Source: Trachythela sp. YZ-2020
Lineage: Eukaryota; Cnidaria; Anthozoa; Malacalcyonacea; Clavulariidae
Assembly: GCA_016169945.1 (NCBI GenBank)
Contig: JADLSH010000369.1
Location: 2,232,001-2,296,000 of the forward strand
Reading direction: 5' to 3'
Length of the DNA stretch: 64,000 bases
Position 1 is the first letter of the stretch, and each line of letters begins with the position of its first letter. Under the pieces are notes generated by a model. It was not told where the DNA came from. It was given only the letters and a program-made list of their open reading frames with translations, and ran no database searches. Positions 1 through 12,372 of this stretch are shown here, one piece after another. The position numbers and the translations under genes are program-made.

Positions 1-1464
1 TTATTTTCCAAAGTGAGAAAATGTTTCATTGTCACAGCGGTAGAACGCAGCTGCCTCAAACGACAATTAAAGATCCATATTTGTTTTCAAAAAAATGTTA
101 TGAACGACATTTTGCAAACATCCGTACACCATGTTATGTTTATGCTAAAATTGTAATCAAATACCTTTGTGAAAACTGAGAAATATTTTAAAATTTCAAT
201 GCAGTAGAATCTTGGTTGGTTAACCACAAGAAAGATATTTGTAATTGGACTTTACGTTCTCTAACAATAGTGTTGGAAGATACATCCAAAACATTTGTTT
301 CAACATTAAACATACAATTTCTCCATTCATGCTTGAAAGGGAAAACAATATAAGCGGTATTCTGCGTAGTTGAAACACAATGAATAATTTAAACGCAAAT
401 GAAATATAAAACGACAACACGTTCTGAGATGCAAACAAAGTAAATATCTTTGAAGTTCGTCATTTTTTTCTTGAAACGCAAAAGAATGCAAATATATACT
501 AAGCCCCCTTTAACAATTGTCCAAATGATTTCGCATTTCGAGCCGTTCACACGCGCATGCATGGAAGCGGACGAATTCGAACAGTCGAACACATGCAGCT
601 ATAAAATACGCGTACGAATTTCCATGCATGTGAACAAATGGAATCGGGATACGTTTCGACTTCGTCCAATCTCGTGTGAACATAGTCTAACAGTTACACG
701 AAGATTATACTAAGCTAAATTAACAAGAAAAAGGATTAGAGATTTATTGAAATATACAATTTATAGAAACTATAGTCGATAGGTTTACCATTTGGCATAT
801 TTTATTTTTATTTTTCTTACCCTCGATCGAGGAAATCTCGTCGTACGTTTCTTGTTCTTTTACCCTCCTTGTAAAATGTGGGCAATCACAGTCCTTTGTT
901 GACAATAATAGAAGAAAAGGAAAATATATAGAGAGAATGAATTATTTTAATCAATCTATTATTATCTAGAGCGATTTTATAGGCTTTTGTCTATTGCTAT
1001 CAGATAATATTCACTTTAAGATCAATAAACTATATATGCAGGTGCGCGCGAAAACGAGGCCAGCCAGATAATATTTTTAGACTTGCCAATTTGAATAAAT
1101 AATTAATAAATGAACGTCCTATAGGCTATAATATCTAATGAGGTGATCCCATCTCATCTGGACGTTCAATTAGACAAATGTAAGCAGGAGTGAAGCGAAA
1201 CCGACAACAGTTAGCAAGAATGACTCGTTCGTCGTTAATAATTCAAAGAAACATAGTACAAATTCAAAGAAGCGCGTTTAGTGTACGTAGTATTTCACAA
1301 TAGGCTTCGGAACTGACAACAGATAGCAAGAATGACTCGTTAAAGATTTGAAAACGTGGAGCAAAAGCCATTCGTCAGGAGATTAGTAGTCTGCTACGCT
1401 TCTGACGGAGGACCTTGAAACGTTGAACTGTTGAAGACGAAGTGTTTTTCGATAGTTCAGAGAC
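1..1464. other. Gene-free stretch
   Basis: No ORF here has recognisable homology or splice-site support. About 549-637 contains a short inverted match (GCATGCATGGAA and TTCCATGCATG) that may be a small MITE relic. A direct repeat of about 29 bases around GACAACAG(T/A)TAGCAAGAATG occurs near 1203 and 1314. I see nothing else in it. Confidence 0.5.
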
Positions 1465-1481
1465 GAGTTTGACTAATAGTC

Positions 1482-1680
1482 GAGGGTCGAGGGTAATAGG
1501 TCGAGGGCGAGGGTAATAGGTCGAGGGCGAGGGTAATAGGTCGAGGGCGAGGGTAATAGGTCGAGGGCGAGGGTAGAATGTCGAGGGTTGAAAACCATAT
1601 GTCGAGGGTCGAAAAATGCATGTCGAGGGTCGAAAATAATATGTCGAGGGTCGAAAATATATGTCGAGGGTCGACAAAGA
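1482..1680. repeat. Tandem repeats, TCGAGGGCGAGGGTAATAGG then TCGAGGGTCGAAAATAT
   Basis: Four to five near-perfect copies of a 20-bp unit (TCGAGGGCGAGGGTAATAGG) run from about 1482 to 1580. They grade into four copies of a related 18-20 bp unit (ATGTCGAGGGTCGAAAA-type). The second unit also occurs in reverse complement at 2876-2955, because it forms the outer end of a large inverted repeat. The long open frame across this stretch simply reflects the repeat unit and is not a gene. Confidence 0.9.
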
Positions 1681-2963
1681 TGTCGAAAATAAAAAAATAT
1701 GGCGAGAGAAATTGAAGAAATCTCTATATCTTTTTATGAAAGAGGGGGCAAAATTTCTATATCTTTCTAGATCTTTATGAAGGAGGGGGCAAATTTTAGA
1801 TACTTTTCTTTAGTACATATACGTATAACAATACTGATGCGATATTTTCGCGCAGTTTCAATTTGGACAATGGACATGGACAATGCGAAATAAATATTAT
1901 ACATGCATGTCCTATAGAATAATTTCTAATTAGATTTCTAACTATCAATATTTTGTGTCACCGTAGCAAACATTCACACACGGGTTATCTTTCGCGCATG
2001 TTATTGCAGTAAACGTTTTCGCACGGTCTTCGTGAATTCTAACTGAATGCTGCGCGAAGTTAAATACAAGTAACTATATTTTAGCTAAGTTATCTATCTG
2101 CATTCTATAGAGGGCTGGGTAATATAAAACCAGTTCAAACCTTTATCCAGACATTTTGTCGTGTGATAATCAATACAACAAAATCGCAGCAAAATGATAT
2201 ACCCGTAACACTGAAGTGTCGCGCCGGATGTCGGGATTTGCATATTTAGTCCTGTATTATAAAACTTGCGAAAAATTTTAATTCGAGCCTTACTTGCGAT
2301 CAAGTTCTGGTTGACGCAGTATACAGTGAGTACGCACAAAGTTTCTTTAAAAATCTTCAGTTGCCGCATCCTTGTAGTTATTAAATGTCTGGATAAAGGT
2401 TTGAACTGGTTTTATATTACCCAGCCCTAGTAGAATGCAGATAGATAAATTAGCTAAAATATAGTTACTTGACACTTGTATTCAAAACGTCGCGCAGCAT
2501 TAGAATTCACGAAGACCGTGCGAAAACGTTTACTGCAATAACATGCGCGAAAGATAACCCGTGTGTGAATGTTTGCTACGGTGACACAAAATATTGATAG
2601 TTAGAAATCTAATTAAAAATTATTCTATAGGACATGCATGTATAATATTTATTTCGCATTGTCCATGTCCATTGTCCAAATTGAAACTGCGCGAAAATAT
2701 CGCATCAGTATTGTTATACGTATATGTACTAAAGAAAGGTATCTAAAATTTTCCCCCTCTTTCATAAAGATCTAGAAAGATATAGAAATTTTGCCCCCTC
2801 TTTCATAAAAAGATATAGAGATTTCTTCAATTTCTTGAACTTCTCTCGCCATATTTTTTTATTTTTGACATCTTTTTCGACCCTCGACATATATTTTCGA
2901 CCCTCGACATATTATTTTCGACCCTCGACATGCATTTTTCGACCCTCGACATATGGTTTTCAA
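1588..2963. mobile_element. Long inverted repeat (foldback element), arms about 570 bp
   Basis: Positions 1588-2156 are mirrored by 2386-2963. Anchors include the ATGTCGAGGGTCG repeats at the outer ends, GGACATGGACAATGCGAAATAAAT near 1871 against its complement near 2652, and CTGGGTAATATAAAACCAG (2110) against CTGGTTTTATATTACCCAG (2408). The roughly 230-bp loop has no recognised content. There is no transposase ORF, so it is best described as a non-autonomous foldback element or a local inverted duplication. I did not find a clear target-site duplication. Confidence 0.8.
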
Positions 2964-4067
2964 GATATGAACGTCTATATTCAGTCGTTTATATCGAAAA
3001 TTACTATTTACCCGCCAAATTTTACATGATTTTGAGAATGGTAAAATATATAGTATTATAGCCTAGACCTAGGGTGTATAATTGTACTAAATTGGACACA
3101 AAGTTAAAAATTTCGAGCGATATATAATACATAAACATATATAGACATATTTAAGGCCTAACTGGAAGAAGTTTCGAAAAATGCAACAATAGATGGATGT
3201 GATGTCTAACGGGATCTAACATTTCGATAGCGCCGATTTCGTGGTTTCAAAGAAACCGCTTTCTGATATGAATGTTGAAAACATTTTGTCTCCCACAACG
3301 TTAACGTGGGCGAAATCGCTTCAGCTGTGTCGCATGCTCTATGACTATATTGCTATATAATAGCCATAGACATAGTTTTCTAATTTTACATTGCAATGCA
3401 TACACAAGCAAAATAATACCTCGGACATTAGCCTGCATGAGGGCAAGGCTACTAATTCCGTCTGGCACTCCGGCTATATTCAATCACATGCACCCTGCAG
3501 GTAGTGCAGACAATGGCGAAATCAAAAGTCAGAAATTAGCCCGATATAAATTCCTATAACTTTGACTATGTTATGAGTGGTTTTATACGTTATGCACATG
3601 CATTAAAAGTACGTCCAGAAAATTTGATAAGTTGTGGTTGTAGTATTAAATCTTGATCGAATAACGCAAGAAACAATGGCCAAGGCAGCGAGAAATATAA
3701 AGCAAGAATATATTTGAATACCAATAAAGAAACGGCTGGAAGAAAGAAAACAACGTCATTTAATAAATCAACGAAAAGGATTCGCAAGCAACTTGATTAG
3801 TACCTCCACCTTGCAGATTTATTCAAAATTGGTGGAGTTAACGACCCTAGTCTAGCCTAAGGACAAATCAGTTAAATGTTGCTTCAATTTGGATTAAAAT
3901 TGGATGATAAATTTACAATAGTTTGTCTTGCTTTCCCGGGCTGAAAGAGAACTGAAGTTGTAATTAGTGTATGTATAATTTATGCATGATTACTTTACTT
4001 AATTTGCTGGCGGAGGGAGAGACCGAGTGAAATATAGCCCTGAGTACGAGGTTGGAGGTACGCAGTC
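2964..4067. other. Gene-free stretch
   Basis: No supported gene. The short ORFs on either strand have no recognisable domains and no convincing splice signals. Nothing repetitive stands out. Confidence 0.4.
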
Positions 4068-4069
4068 TC

Positions 4070-4130
4070 TCAACCTCGTTCCCAGGCTCTTACCTGGTTC
4101 CACAAGAGTTAAGAGCCAGGGAACGAGATT
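4070..4130. repeat. Small palindromic MITE, CTCGTTCCCAGGCTCTTA ends
   Basis: CTCGTTCCCAGGCTCTTA (from 4074) is followed closely by its near-exact complement TAAGAGCCAGGGAACGAG (ending about 4127). The same type of end, AACCTCGTACCCAGG, recurs as a palindrome at 54764-54841. The two loci are probably members of one very short MITE family. Confidence 0.7.
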
Positions 4131-4935
4131 ACGTAGTCTCTGAGTGCCTTAAAGGTTTTTATCTGGTGGTCTTGAGGTACCTGGGTATTTATTAGACTTT
4201 ACCTGGCCAGTCTATAAATTCCAAGGGAAGCTTTCTTCTCTCCTCAGTGGTGGTGCCCTAGAAATCTGAACACAAATTACTTCAATTCTTATACAAGAAA
4301 TACATTCAATGCAACCCCCCCCCTCCAAAAAATGAAATATGCATTTCATGATTCCCTTGAACAAACTATTTTTATAAGTTATTTTATTATTTCAAATTTA
4401 ATCTATTTGTTTTTGTAGAAAATATCCGCACAATAATTTAGTTGACTTCTCTAAGAAATAAGAACGACTAAAAGGGGTGCACAGACGGCCCTGATGTACG
4501 AGACAATCGGGCGGCTGTTATTCGCAGGCTAACCCTGATGGATATCCTAAATAGACTTTACCTCAACGAGCTTGATTATGATGCATAATAGTATACCACA
4601 GAGGAGTATACCACTACTAACGCGGCAGTTGCATATATTATATCTGAGTGAAGTAATTATATGTCTGTAAAAGAGCAATTTCTAAGGGAAATTAGAAAAC
4701 CGACTACATGTGTATATAGATGTGTTCGGAAGAACAATTAGAGAAACAATTAGGAAACACCTGCGACAACTCTATATAGAACCATTATAAGTATATTAAT
4801 AGTGTACGTGGGAGAAATACATGCATCCACGATACGAGCCTCAGTGTTCAGGAAAAATAAGCTATTTCTTTAACGTGGGGTCCATATCCTATACGTTATA
4901 GGTAGTATTTCACTATAAGCTGATGTGGTTTGTGT
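4131..4935. other. Gene-free stretch
   Basis: No gene or recognised repeat can be supported. A C-run lies at about 4314-4324. Confidence 0.4.
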
Positions 4936-5065
4936 CTGCAGCACTACCTGAAAAATATTAAGAACACTTGGACGTTTCAAGCGAAGGCCCTTTTCGAGGA
5001 ATCAGATTGACCTCCTGACAAAGACATTCACTCGAAGTGTATTTAATCTTTATCGGGTGGTTAAG
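4936..5065. repeat. Hammerhead-like foldback repeat, copy 1
   Basis: CACTACCTGAAAAATATTAA at 4941 is mirrored imperfectly by GTATTTAATCTTTATCGGGTGGT near 5039. Between them, on the minus strand, are GGGCCTTCGC and then GAAACGTC. The same word set recurs near 34800, 50823 and 52770. The order stem-loop, GAAAC, GTC is reminiscent of the 3' half of a hammerhead ribozyme, but in this copy the CTGANGA core is not positioned next to the stem. Membership of the repeat family is clear; the ribozyme reading is only a suggestion. Confidence 0.55.
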
Positions 5066-7439
5066 ACATAAACCAATTAACACTGCAGCTCTTTCACTTC
5101 ATATCTTTGTTCCTTGAAAAAAGATTGTCAACGCAAGTTCTTTGCCATTTTCATAGAAAACACAATATTCATTTATTTAGAAAAGCTTTCAACCTGCGAT
5201 CTCCCAGATCATTATCAGTGTATATTACTGTATTTGCACATTGATATAACCCGGGTGGCTCTCTTTAGTATTTGGTTTCATTTCTTCAATCATCCACACT
5301 TATGTATGTTTGTACTTATATACAAACCAGTTTCACTAAAAGTCTCCAACTTTATGTTTTGTAAATGCGTTACAGAGGCATTTCCATGCCACTACTCATG
5401 CATGCTGGCAGCAGTTGTCAAAGTTGACCTCAAGAATACATGCTGATGTACTTACAGTTCGCGCCTTCGCGATATAACGTTTCCACGAAATAATTCTTCA
5501 AAATGGCCCAAGAAGATCTTACTGTTCCTTTAACACCTTTGAAGAAAAAGATAGAGTTTGAAACATTTTCCTTTGGAGTATTACACTTCTGCAACTGTCT
5601 ATGCACGCGGTACTGAGACTTCAGCTACATTAATTGATCTCATTTTGATAAATGGACCAGAGAACATACTATCGACTGGTGTTATTCATCTTGGAATTTC
5701 AGATCACAGCTTCGTTTATGCTGTGAGGACAATTCAAATTGCCGAAATTTAGTCCCATTACTAAGGAAGTCCGTGATTTTAAACACTTTTCAGTTGATGA
5801 ATTTCGTACAGATCTACTCCAAGTACCTTAGGATCTGATTTTTTCTCTTGACGACCCCAACACATGTTGGATATTGTGGAAATCATTTTTCCATGAAATA
5901 CTTAATAAACACGCACCACTTCGACACAAACGAACTAAAGCAAATCAAGTTCCCTGGATTGTGCGGAATTACAGATAATGCGGAATAGAGATTTCCACAA
6001 GAAGAAAGCAATTAAATGTAACTCTAGATTTCACTGACAAAAATATCAGAATTTACGCAACAAAGTTAATATAGAAATGAAATTAGCTAAATCCCAGTTT
6101 TATCATAGCGAAATCCAAAATTGTGTTAGATCAGGTAACCTTAAAAAGACCTGGTCGCTGATTAATTCTCTTACTGGTAAGAATAATAAATCTACCAATA
6201 TATATCAATGAAATTTTAGTAATAATAACAGCACTATATACTGATTCAAAAATCATCGCCGCTGAATCTTTTAATGATTATTTTGTTAATATTGGACCTA
6301 AATTAGCGTCTGAGGCGAGCAGCGAATTCCAAGATGAAGGCATGCCCATCAATAATAGCTATTCTTGCCCCATGTCAAATTCAACGTTCTATTTTTCACA
6401 AATTGATGTTGAAAATGTAGCTTTGATACTCAGTAGTAATTTAAAAGCAAACAAATCTACCGGGCTGGATAAAATACCAGCTAAAATCATCAAATTATCA
6501 TCAGATATTATCGCTCCGTCTTTAACATTTATTTTCAACTTATCACTTGAAACAGGTATCTATGTTGATGACTGGAAACGTGCTAGGGTAACCACAATTT
6601 ATTAATCCGAGGATAAAAGGAATGCGAAAATTATCTGCCGATTTCAATTTTGTCAATTGTAAGCAAGGTTTTTGAGAGAGAGGTGTTCCGTCAGGTGTAT
6701 CGTTACCTCTCTGATAACTCTCTGCTCTCTAGATTTCAATCAGGTTTTCGCCCTAAACATTCAACGTTATCGGCCCTAATACAAATGTGTGATGACTGGC
6801 TACAAAACATGGATGACGGAAAATTGAATTGTGCAGTATTTCTTGATGTTCGAAAAGCTTTTGATTCTATAAATCATGAAATATTACTAAATAAAATGCA
6901 TGACCATTTTGGTGTCTTTGATACTCAATTAAAATGGTTTGAATCTTATTTGAGCAATAAAGGGAGCAGCAATGACAATGTACGGTCAATGGGCAGATAT
7001 CGACACCAAAAATTAAAAGATTATATGTGGAATCCCGCAGGGCTCGATTTTGGGGCCTTTGTTGTTTCTACTATATATAAATGATATGCCTAAATCGTTA
7101 AAACATGCTACTCCATCTCTATACGCTGATGATGCGGAAATCTTCGCATCTTCTAAAGATTGTGATGAGCTTGTAGCAAACTTAAATTGGGATCTAGAAA
7201 ATGTCCGCAAATGGATGTTGCAAAATAGGTTCACCCAAAGAAGACCAAATATATGTTTATTGGATCTTCGTATAATATCAAAAACAATGTACCAATCCCC
7301 AGGACTGAAAACTTTTTACATGCCTGGGTGTTGATCTGGATGAAAGACTTAATTGGGAAAAACATATTGATAAGATTTGTGCTAAGGTTGGGGCTGGAAT
7401 TGGAGCTATGAGACGGATAAAGCCTTTCGTACCTCCAGA

Positions 7440-7787
7440 CAGGGACGCCGGAGAGGGGGGCACGGGGGGGGGCAAGCGCCCCTCCTGCTCTTTCTTAAGG
7501 GGGGCAAGGGGGGCAAAAGTGCCCTTATAATATAAATTAAACAATAATAATACTGGCAAAGAAGAGAGAATACAGCTGTAAATTAGACGATCAGTGCATA
7601 ATGGAAGCTATTGTTTTCGTTCCGTACTTCTTTAGATCTATATTTGTACATAGAAATAACAATTAAATGAGTTGAAATTTGAAAATCATCAAAATCCCAT
7701 CGAAAGGGCGTGACAGCGAAAAATTTTCTCGACTGCCCTTTCGTTCGCATTGCCCCTGCCAGCCCTACTATCGCTCCGCCGTCCCTG
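7440..7787. mobile_element. hAT-type MITE with 8-bp TSD CCTCCAGA
   Basis: The ends are CAGGGACGCCGGAG on the left and CTCCGCCGTCCCTG on the right, an inverted pair in the CAGGG...CCCTG style of hAT elements. The 8-bp target duplication CCTCCAGA is present on both sides (7432-7439 and 7788-7795). Removing the element rejoins the surrounding LINE coding sequence, so this insertion post-dates the LINE. The element is 348 bp, has G/C-runs just inside its ends, and contains no transposase. Confidence 0.9.
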
Positions 7788-8250
7788 CCTCCAGAAACAC
7801 TAAAACTAATGTACAACGCTCTGGTGCAACCATATTTTGATTATTGCAGCCCTCGACTTTGGAACAACTGTGGAATTTGTCTCAAGGATAAGCTTCAAAA
7901 ATTTCATAATCGCGCGGCGAGAGTGATAACTGGGTCCACCTACGACATTCGATCTGTTGATGTGCTTAATATGCTAGGTTGAGAAACTCTAGATCAAAGA
8001 CGTAATTATATCAAATCAATGTTTATTTATGTATAAGATAATTAACGGCTATGCCGCTCCAAATCTAGAACAATATATCATTTCGACTGTACAATAACCT
8101 TAGGAATCGTGACACCGATTTAGCACTCCCTAAGGCTAAGTCTAAAAGGGAATTTTGTAAAAGAAGCTTCAAATATAATGGTGCTATCCATTGGAATAAC
8201 CTATCCATGAAATATGAAGCAAAAAATGCCAGAAACATTTATTCATTTAA

Positions 8251-8898
8251 GGTGGCTCCCTACAATTTTTTGAAATGTGGAAAATTTACGATTTAGATCA
8301 AACATTTTAAATAATATTTACTTGTTACAAAACAAAAATTGTATGACTTATGTTGAGCAACATTCTAAGAGCTGAAAATTGTTTACAAAAATGAGGTCAT
8401 CACCGTTGCTATAGTAACAATGACGTTTCAATATGGCCGATATTTTGTCTTTTGTCGCACTTTACTCTAAAAAACGCCTGGATGAATCGTTTTCCTGTAG
8501 AAAAATAGATTATCTGAACAAGTTGAAAAAAATTCTGTAGGGCCAAAAAATATTTATAACGAAAAATGATGTTTATTAATTTTTTAAGAATTTGGCTCTA
8601 CACAATCTCGTTTAGATGATCTATTGTACTAGTCGAAAATGTTTTATAAAATAAGAAATAAGGGTAACCGGGCGTTTTTTCGAGTAAAATGCGTTAAAAG
8701 CTAGAATGTCGGCCATATTGAAACGTCATTATTACCATAGCAACGATAATGACGTCATATTTGTGAACAATTTCCGACTCTTAGAATGTTGCTCAATATA
8801 TGTGGTACAATTTTTGTTTGCTAACAAGTAACAGTTCTTCAAAGAAAACCTATCTAAATCATAAATTTACCATATTTCAAAAATTGTAGGGAGCCACC
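8251..8898. mobile_element. Palindromic MITE with TTAA TSD (piggyBac/Kolobok type)
   Basis: The element starts GGTGGCTCCCTACAATTTTT and ends with the complement AAATTGTAGGGAGCCACC. It is flanked by TTAA on both sides (8247-8250 and 8899-8902). Long imperfect inverted arms meet near 8570; one pair is ATATGGCCGATATTTTGTC and GAATGTCGGCCATATTGAA. TTAA target sites are typical of the piggyBac and Kolobok superfamilies, and no transposase is present to decide between them. It is nested in the 3' part of the LINE. Confidence 0.88.
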
Positions 8899-9125
8899 TT
8901 AAAATAATTATAAAATCCACAATGAGTTGAAGCTGACTCATCCTATAAATTAAGTTATTAGCTCTGTTTTAATGTAGTTTGTATACGTAATTTATGTGTT
9001 CTATAAAGTGCAGTTTTATCTGTTGTCATGTACCTCTTTTAAAGCACGCCCCCCATGAAAACCAACAGAAAGTTGATGGGGCCATGCAGCGTGTCTAAAT
9101 AAAGTATTATGTATGTATGTATATT

Positions 9126-9574
9126 CCTTCTCTATATAAGCCGAGGTTTTCACTACCGAATTTCTTTGACTTTGAACGAACCGATATTTTTATATACAAT
9201 TAGTTCCAGCCGAGACTCCGCTCATAAACCAAATTACACTATTAGCTATATACTATGTCTATATATCCTCAAAATAGCTGGACTTATATACACATGCATG
9301 ATTTTTCGTTGTAGTATATTCTTGATAAACTATCCTCATGGCTCGTATTATTGTTATATTATGTAGTACTCACTAAAGTAATAATACTGTTGTAGACCCT
9401 CAGTATTCCTATACTATACAGACTTACACTATATATATAAGGCTAAGCCCCTATTTATATGAGTTATATATATCTAGGGCTGGCTCTCCTAGCACTGTGC
9501 GAGATTCCGCGTGTTAATTCAAATCCTTACCTTATTAAAAATTGTTTTCCTATAAGTCAGGCGATACTGATCTC
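9126..9574. other. Gene-free stretch
   Basis: AT-rich sequence with no supported gene. The ORF at 9109-9366 has no family resemblance. Confidence 0.4.
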
Positions 9575-10240
9575 GCTATAGAGGCTTTGCACCATCACGT
9601 AACCAAATTCTAAAATCTTTAACGCGTAACCTAACGCTGTTAAATATGTTTTGTAGCTGTCATTATAACAAGTATTCATAATAAATTTCAATTAAGTCAA
9701 TACAATTATTCCCTCGCGAGTTTAAAAGGTTTTAATAATTCGTATTGCTGATGCCAGCATTATTTTTTAATGCCTTTAAAAACTACGTTTTTTCCAAACC
9801 TAACGCGAAAAACTTAGGTTAGCTTGTACAAGCAATATATAGTATCATAGCAAACAGAATATGGACATTTGTTACAAAACACATCTTTTCTTAAACATTT
9901 GTATTTTGGCGGCCATGTTGGATGGCATCCACCTGCCATAACAAATGTCCATATTCTGTTTGCTATGATACTATATATTGCTTTTACAAGCTAACCTAAG
10001 TTTTTCGCGTTAGGTTTGGAAAAAACGTAGTTTTTAAAGGCATTAAAAAATAATGCTGACGTCAGCAATACGAATTATTCAAACTTTCAAACTCGCGAGG
10101 GAAATTTGTATCGACTTGAAATTTGTTATGAATACTTGTTATAATGACATACAAAATTGTTTAACAGCCAGCTTTATAGGTTGCGCGTTAAAGATTTTAG
10201 AACTTTGTTACGTGATAGTGCAACACCTCTATTGTTAGTA
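9575..10240. mobile_element. Long inverted repeat, arms about 300 bp
   Basis: 9575-9875 is mirrored by about 9938-10240. Clear anchors are ATATATAGTATCATAGCAAACAGAATATGG against CCATATTCTGTTTGCTATGATACTATATAT, and CCAAACCTAACGCGAAAAAC against its complement. The central loop, about 60 bp, is TGGCGGCCATGTTGGATGGC-like. No ORF inside makes sense as a transposase. It is a non-autonomous foldback element of undetermined class. Confidence 0.85.
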
Positions 10241-10424
10241 CCCGAGATCTCGCCTAGTAGCCGTAGGGCTGGAAATTTCCCATATAAACGCAACAGGGCT
10301 GAGTAAAAAACCTGCCGTATCTGTGTCAAACTCCGCTTTTCGAAGTCATTTTCGATTTGAATATTTAGTTTTTGGAACAATATTCAATTGTCTGCTGGTC
10401 TTTATTCGAAAATTTGTACGAGGT

Positions 10425-10632
10425 GAGAACCAGCCCTACTGCCTGGTAGGGCTAGCCCTTCATGCAGGGCTCATGTGAACAAGGGCTGAAAACCAGCCCT
10501 ATTGGTAGGACTAGCACAGTAGCATTTCATGTAGGGCTCGTGTGAACAAGGACTGAAAACCAGCCCTATACTGCCTGGTAGGGGTAGCACAGTAGCATTT
10601 CATGTAGGGCTCATGTGAACAGGGGCTAAGCT
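10425..10632. repeat. Three tandem copies of an 80-90 bp unit
   Basis: Each unit contains AACCAGCCCTA, then a TGGTAGG(G/A)CTAGC word, then CATG(C/T)AGGGCTC(A/G)TGTGAACA. Three consecutive copies are visible with point differences and a length difference in the second. The AGGGCTCATGTGAACA words recall the GCCCGGCTCATATGAAT ends of the element at 60799-61270, so a distant relationship is possible but not shown. Confidence 0.8.
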
Positions 10633-12114
10633 TGCCACTTGGCCTTCCTATAACACTGTTAATGGGGTGTGATATATTCATGCAAATAGAAAAGTAAAAT
10701 CTACCTCACCTTACTATTAGGTACGGAACAGGGTCAGAGACAGAGTAGCAATGGCAATGCCTCTTGTCCGATAACGGAACGATTAACCTCTAACAAAAAC
10801 GCTTCTCCAACCAGGCAATGTTACTGCAACATGAACTTTGCACGTACGGGCTAACAGATTCTTACAGCCACAGAAGAAAACAGTTTGGTTTAACAATTTA
10901 ACATATTTAGAACTATGTCTATGTATTGTATTATGTGAGTCTATGATTATCTGTCGGCGGGTTTATTAATAAACCCCAATGCCAATGGGAATGCGTAATG
11001 AGCTTTAAGTGGGTCTTTATTAATAATGCAACAACTTTATAGGATGGATTCAGAAAATGAAGTGTACGATCGAAATACTTGTAATCAACAGTATACATTT
11101 TAAAAAAAGTGATCAGAAAATCAATTTAAAGCCATGATCCTTTCTACGCGTATACGAAGCCGAAAACGAAATATGTTCGTAGACTCAGTCTCAACTAGCT
11201 GTGTTTATAAGGTCCTTAATTGCGCATTTGAGGGTATTAATATATTATTTAGACTTCGTTTATTCGAATGGCAGGTCATCAGTTGCTTTTAGTTTTTAAA
11301 TTTACAAATAACGCATAAAACCATATTGTCCATAATTTAAAAAGCTTTTAAAAGTTTTAGCCTAATTTGCATATGATAATAATGGCTAAATTAAATAGAA
11401 ACAAAAGCCTGCATGTATAAGCGTATTTATAGTTCCCACCTGTATAGCCTGGTTCACACGAGTGAGATGAGCATTAGCAGAAATACAAAAGTCTGAAAAG
11501 AAAACTTTCCCTCTAGGGCTTAAAAACACAAAACAGAATGTCGCTTCCTTTCCTTAACACTAGGTCTGCAAGATATCTTGTACGATTAGCTCTGTTTTCT
11601 GTGCGCGAACATTGCGCAATTGACCAAGTAAGACAGCAACTGGAATAATTATGGCAATGTGCGTCTTGCGCAACGCACATGAAAACAATGAATACAGTAG
11701 TGAAGTTAAAACCTATAAAAAACAACTACAAAGCAAATCAGTGCGTGGATTATTACTGTCATTATAAAGGCAAAAACATGGTGAGCGACCTGACAGTTCG
11801 TGCCCATGCGTTAAACTGTCAGGGGACCGCCAACCTGCTAAATGCGAACATTTGTGTGAGCCTTGCCCATGCGTTAGCCTCACAGAGAACGTAAATTGGT
11901 GATTAAGTGACACGTACATTCCTAGTATCTTAACACGCACATTCCTATATAATATCAGGTCTTGCCCTTGCATCGACCTGACAAATTGTACTAAGTCCGG
12001 AATGTTTATCAACGGGCAGCCATAATCAATCCCTCCAAAAAGCCCAGCCTGTATAGGCGCAGTGTCTGATGTAAGTCACGGGCTAGGAGCACAGTAGGTT
12101 AACATGTACATACA
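10633..12114. other. Gene-free stretch
   Basis: No supported gene. Around 11780-11890 two partial repeats of a CCCATGCGTTA word lie near the sequence GACAGTTCGTG, which suggests an old MITE. Nothing else is recognisable. Confidence 0.4.
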
Positions 12115-12372
12115 GGGTCGGAAGTAATTAGTATTCAATCATTATAGTGAGAAATGACGTCATACAACCACCGGAAGTAATTAGTATGCAAGCAGTCATA
12201 GTAAAAAATGACGTCATTAGGGTGTGCGCACTTATATATCATGTCGCGCAACAATTGTTGCGCAACATGAATATTAATGAGTTATGACGGATGTGCGCAC
12301 TTAGGGGGTGTGCGCACTTATTATGTTGCGCAACAATTGTCGCGCAACACATGAAAATTAATGAGTTGTGAG
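12115..12372. repeat. Duplicated palindrome-rich block with GTGTGCGCACTTA and GTTGCGCAAC words
   Basis: CGGAAGTAATTAGTAT followed by AATGACGTCAT occurs twice (about 12119 and 12172). The block GTGTGCGCACTTA plus a palindrome built on GTTGCGCAAC...TTGTTGCGCAAC plus ATTAATGAGTT also occurs twice (about 12220-12290 and 12309-12372). The words are themselves palindromic (GTGCGCAC, GTTGCGCAAC, TGACGTCA). The function is unknown; it could be the subterminal region of a DNA transposon. Confidence 0.65.

Larger units (their letters stand above)
5555..9125 (+). mobile_element. CR1/L2-like non-LTR retrotransposon, decayed, 5'-truncated
   Basis: A broken LINE on the plus strand. Around 5600-5745 is the end of an AP-endonuclease domain, with the TLIDLILING and GISDHSFVY motifs. 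The reverse transcriptase begins near 6400 (ANKSTGLDKIPAKI), continues with FRPKHSTLSALIQ and the catalytic-A strand FLDVRKAFDSINHEI (about 6838-6882), and then GPLLFLLYINDMP and SLYADDAEIFA (the YADD box, about 7110-7145). The C-terminal region near 7800-7980 reads as the YNALVQPYFDYCS type. Stops and frameshifts break it at about 5750, 6600, 7000 and 7335. The 3' tail ends in AAATAAAGTATTATG followed by (TATG)n. Two later insertions sit inside it (7440-7787 and 8251-8898). Clade assignment to CR1/L2 is by motif style only. Confidence 0.85.

Noticed and set aside
1375..1677. Repetitive RPST/FRPSTY frame on the minus strand
   Set aside because: It is a translation of the TCGAGGG tandem repeats; no start context or homology.
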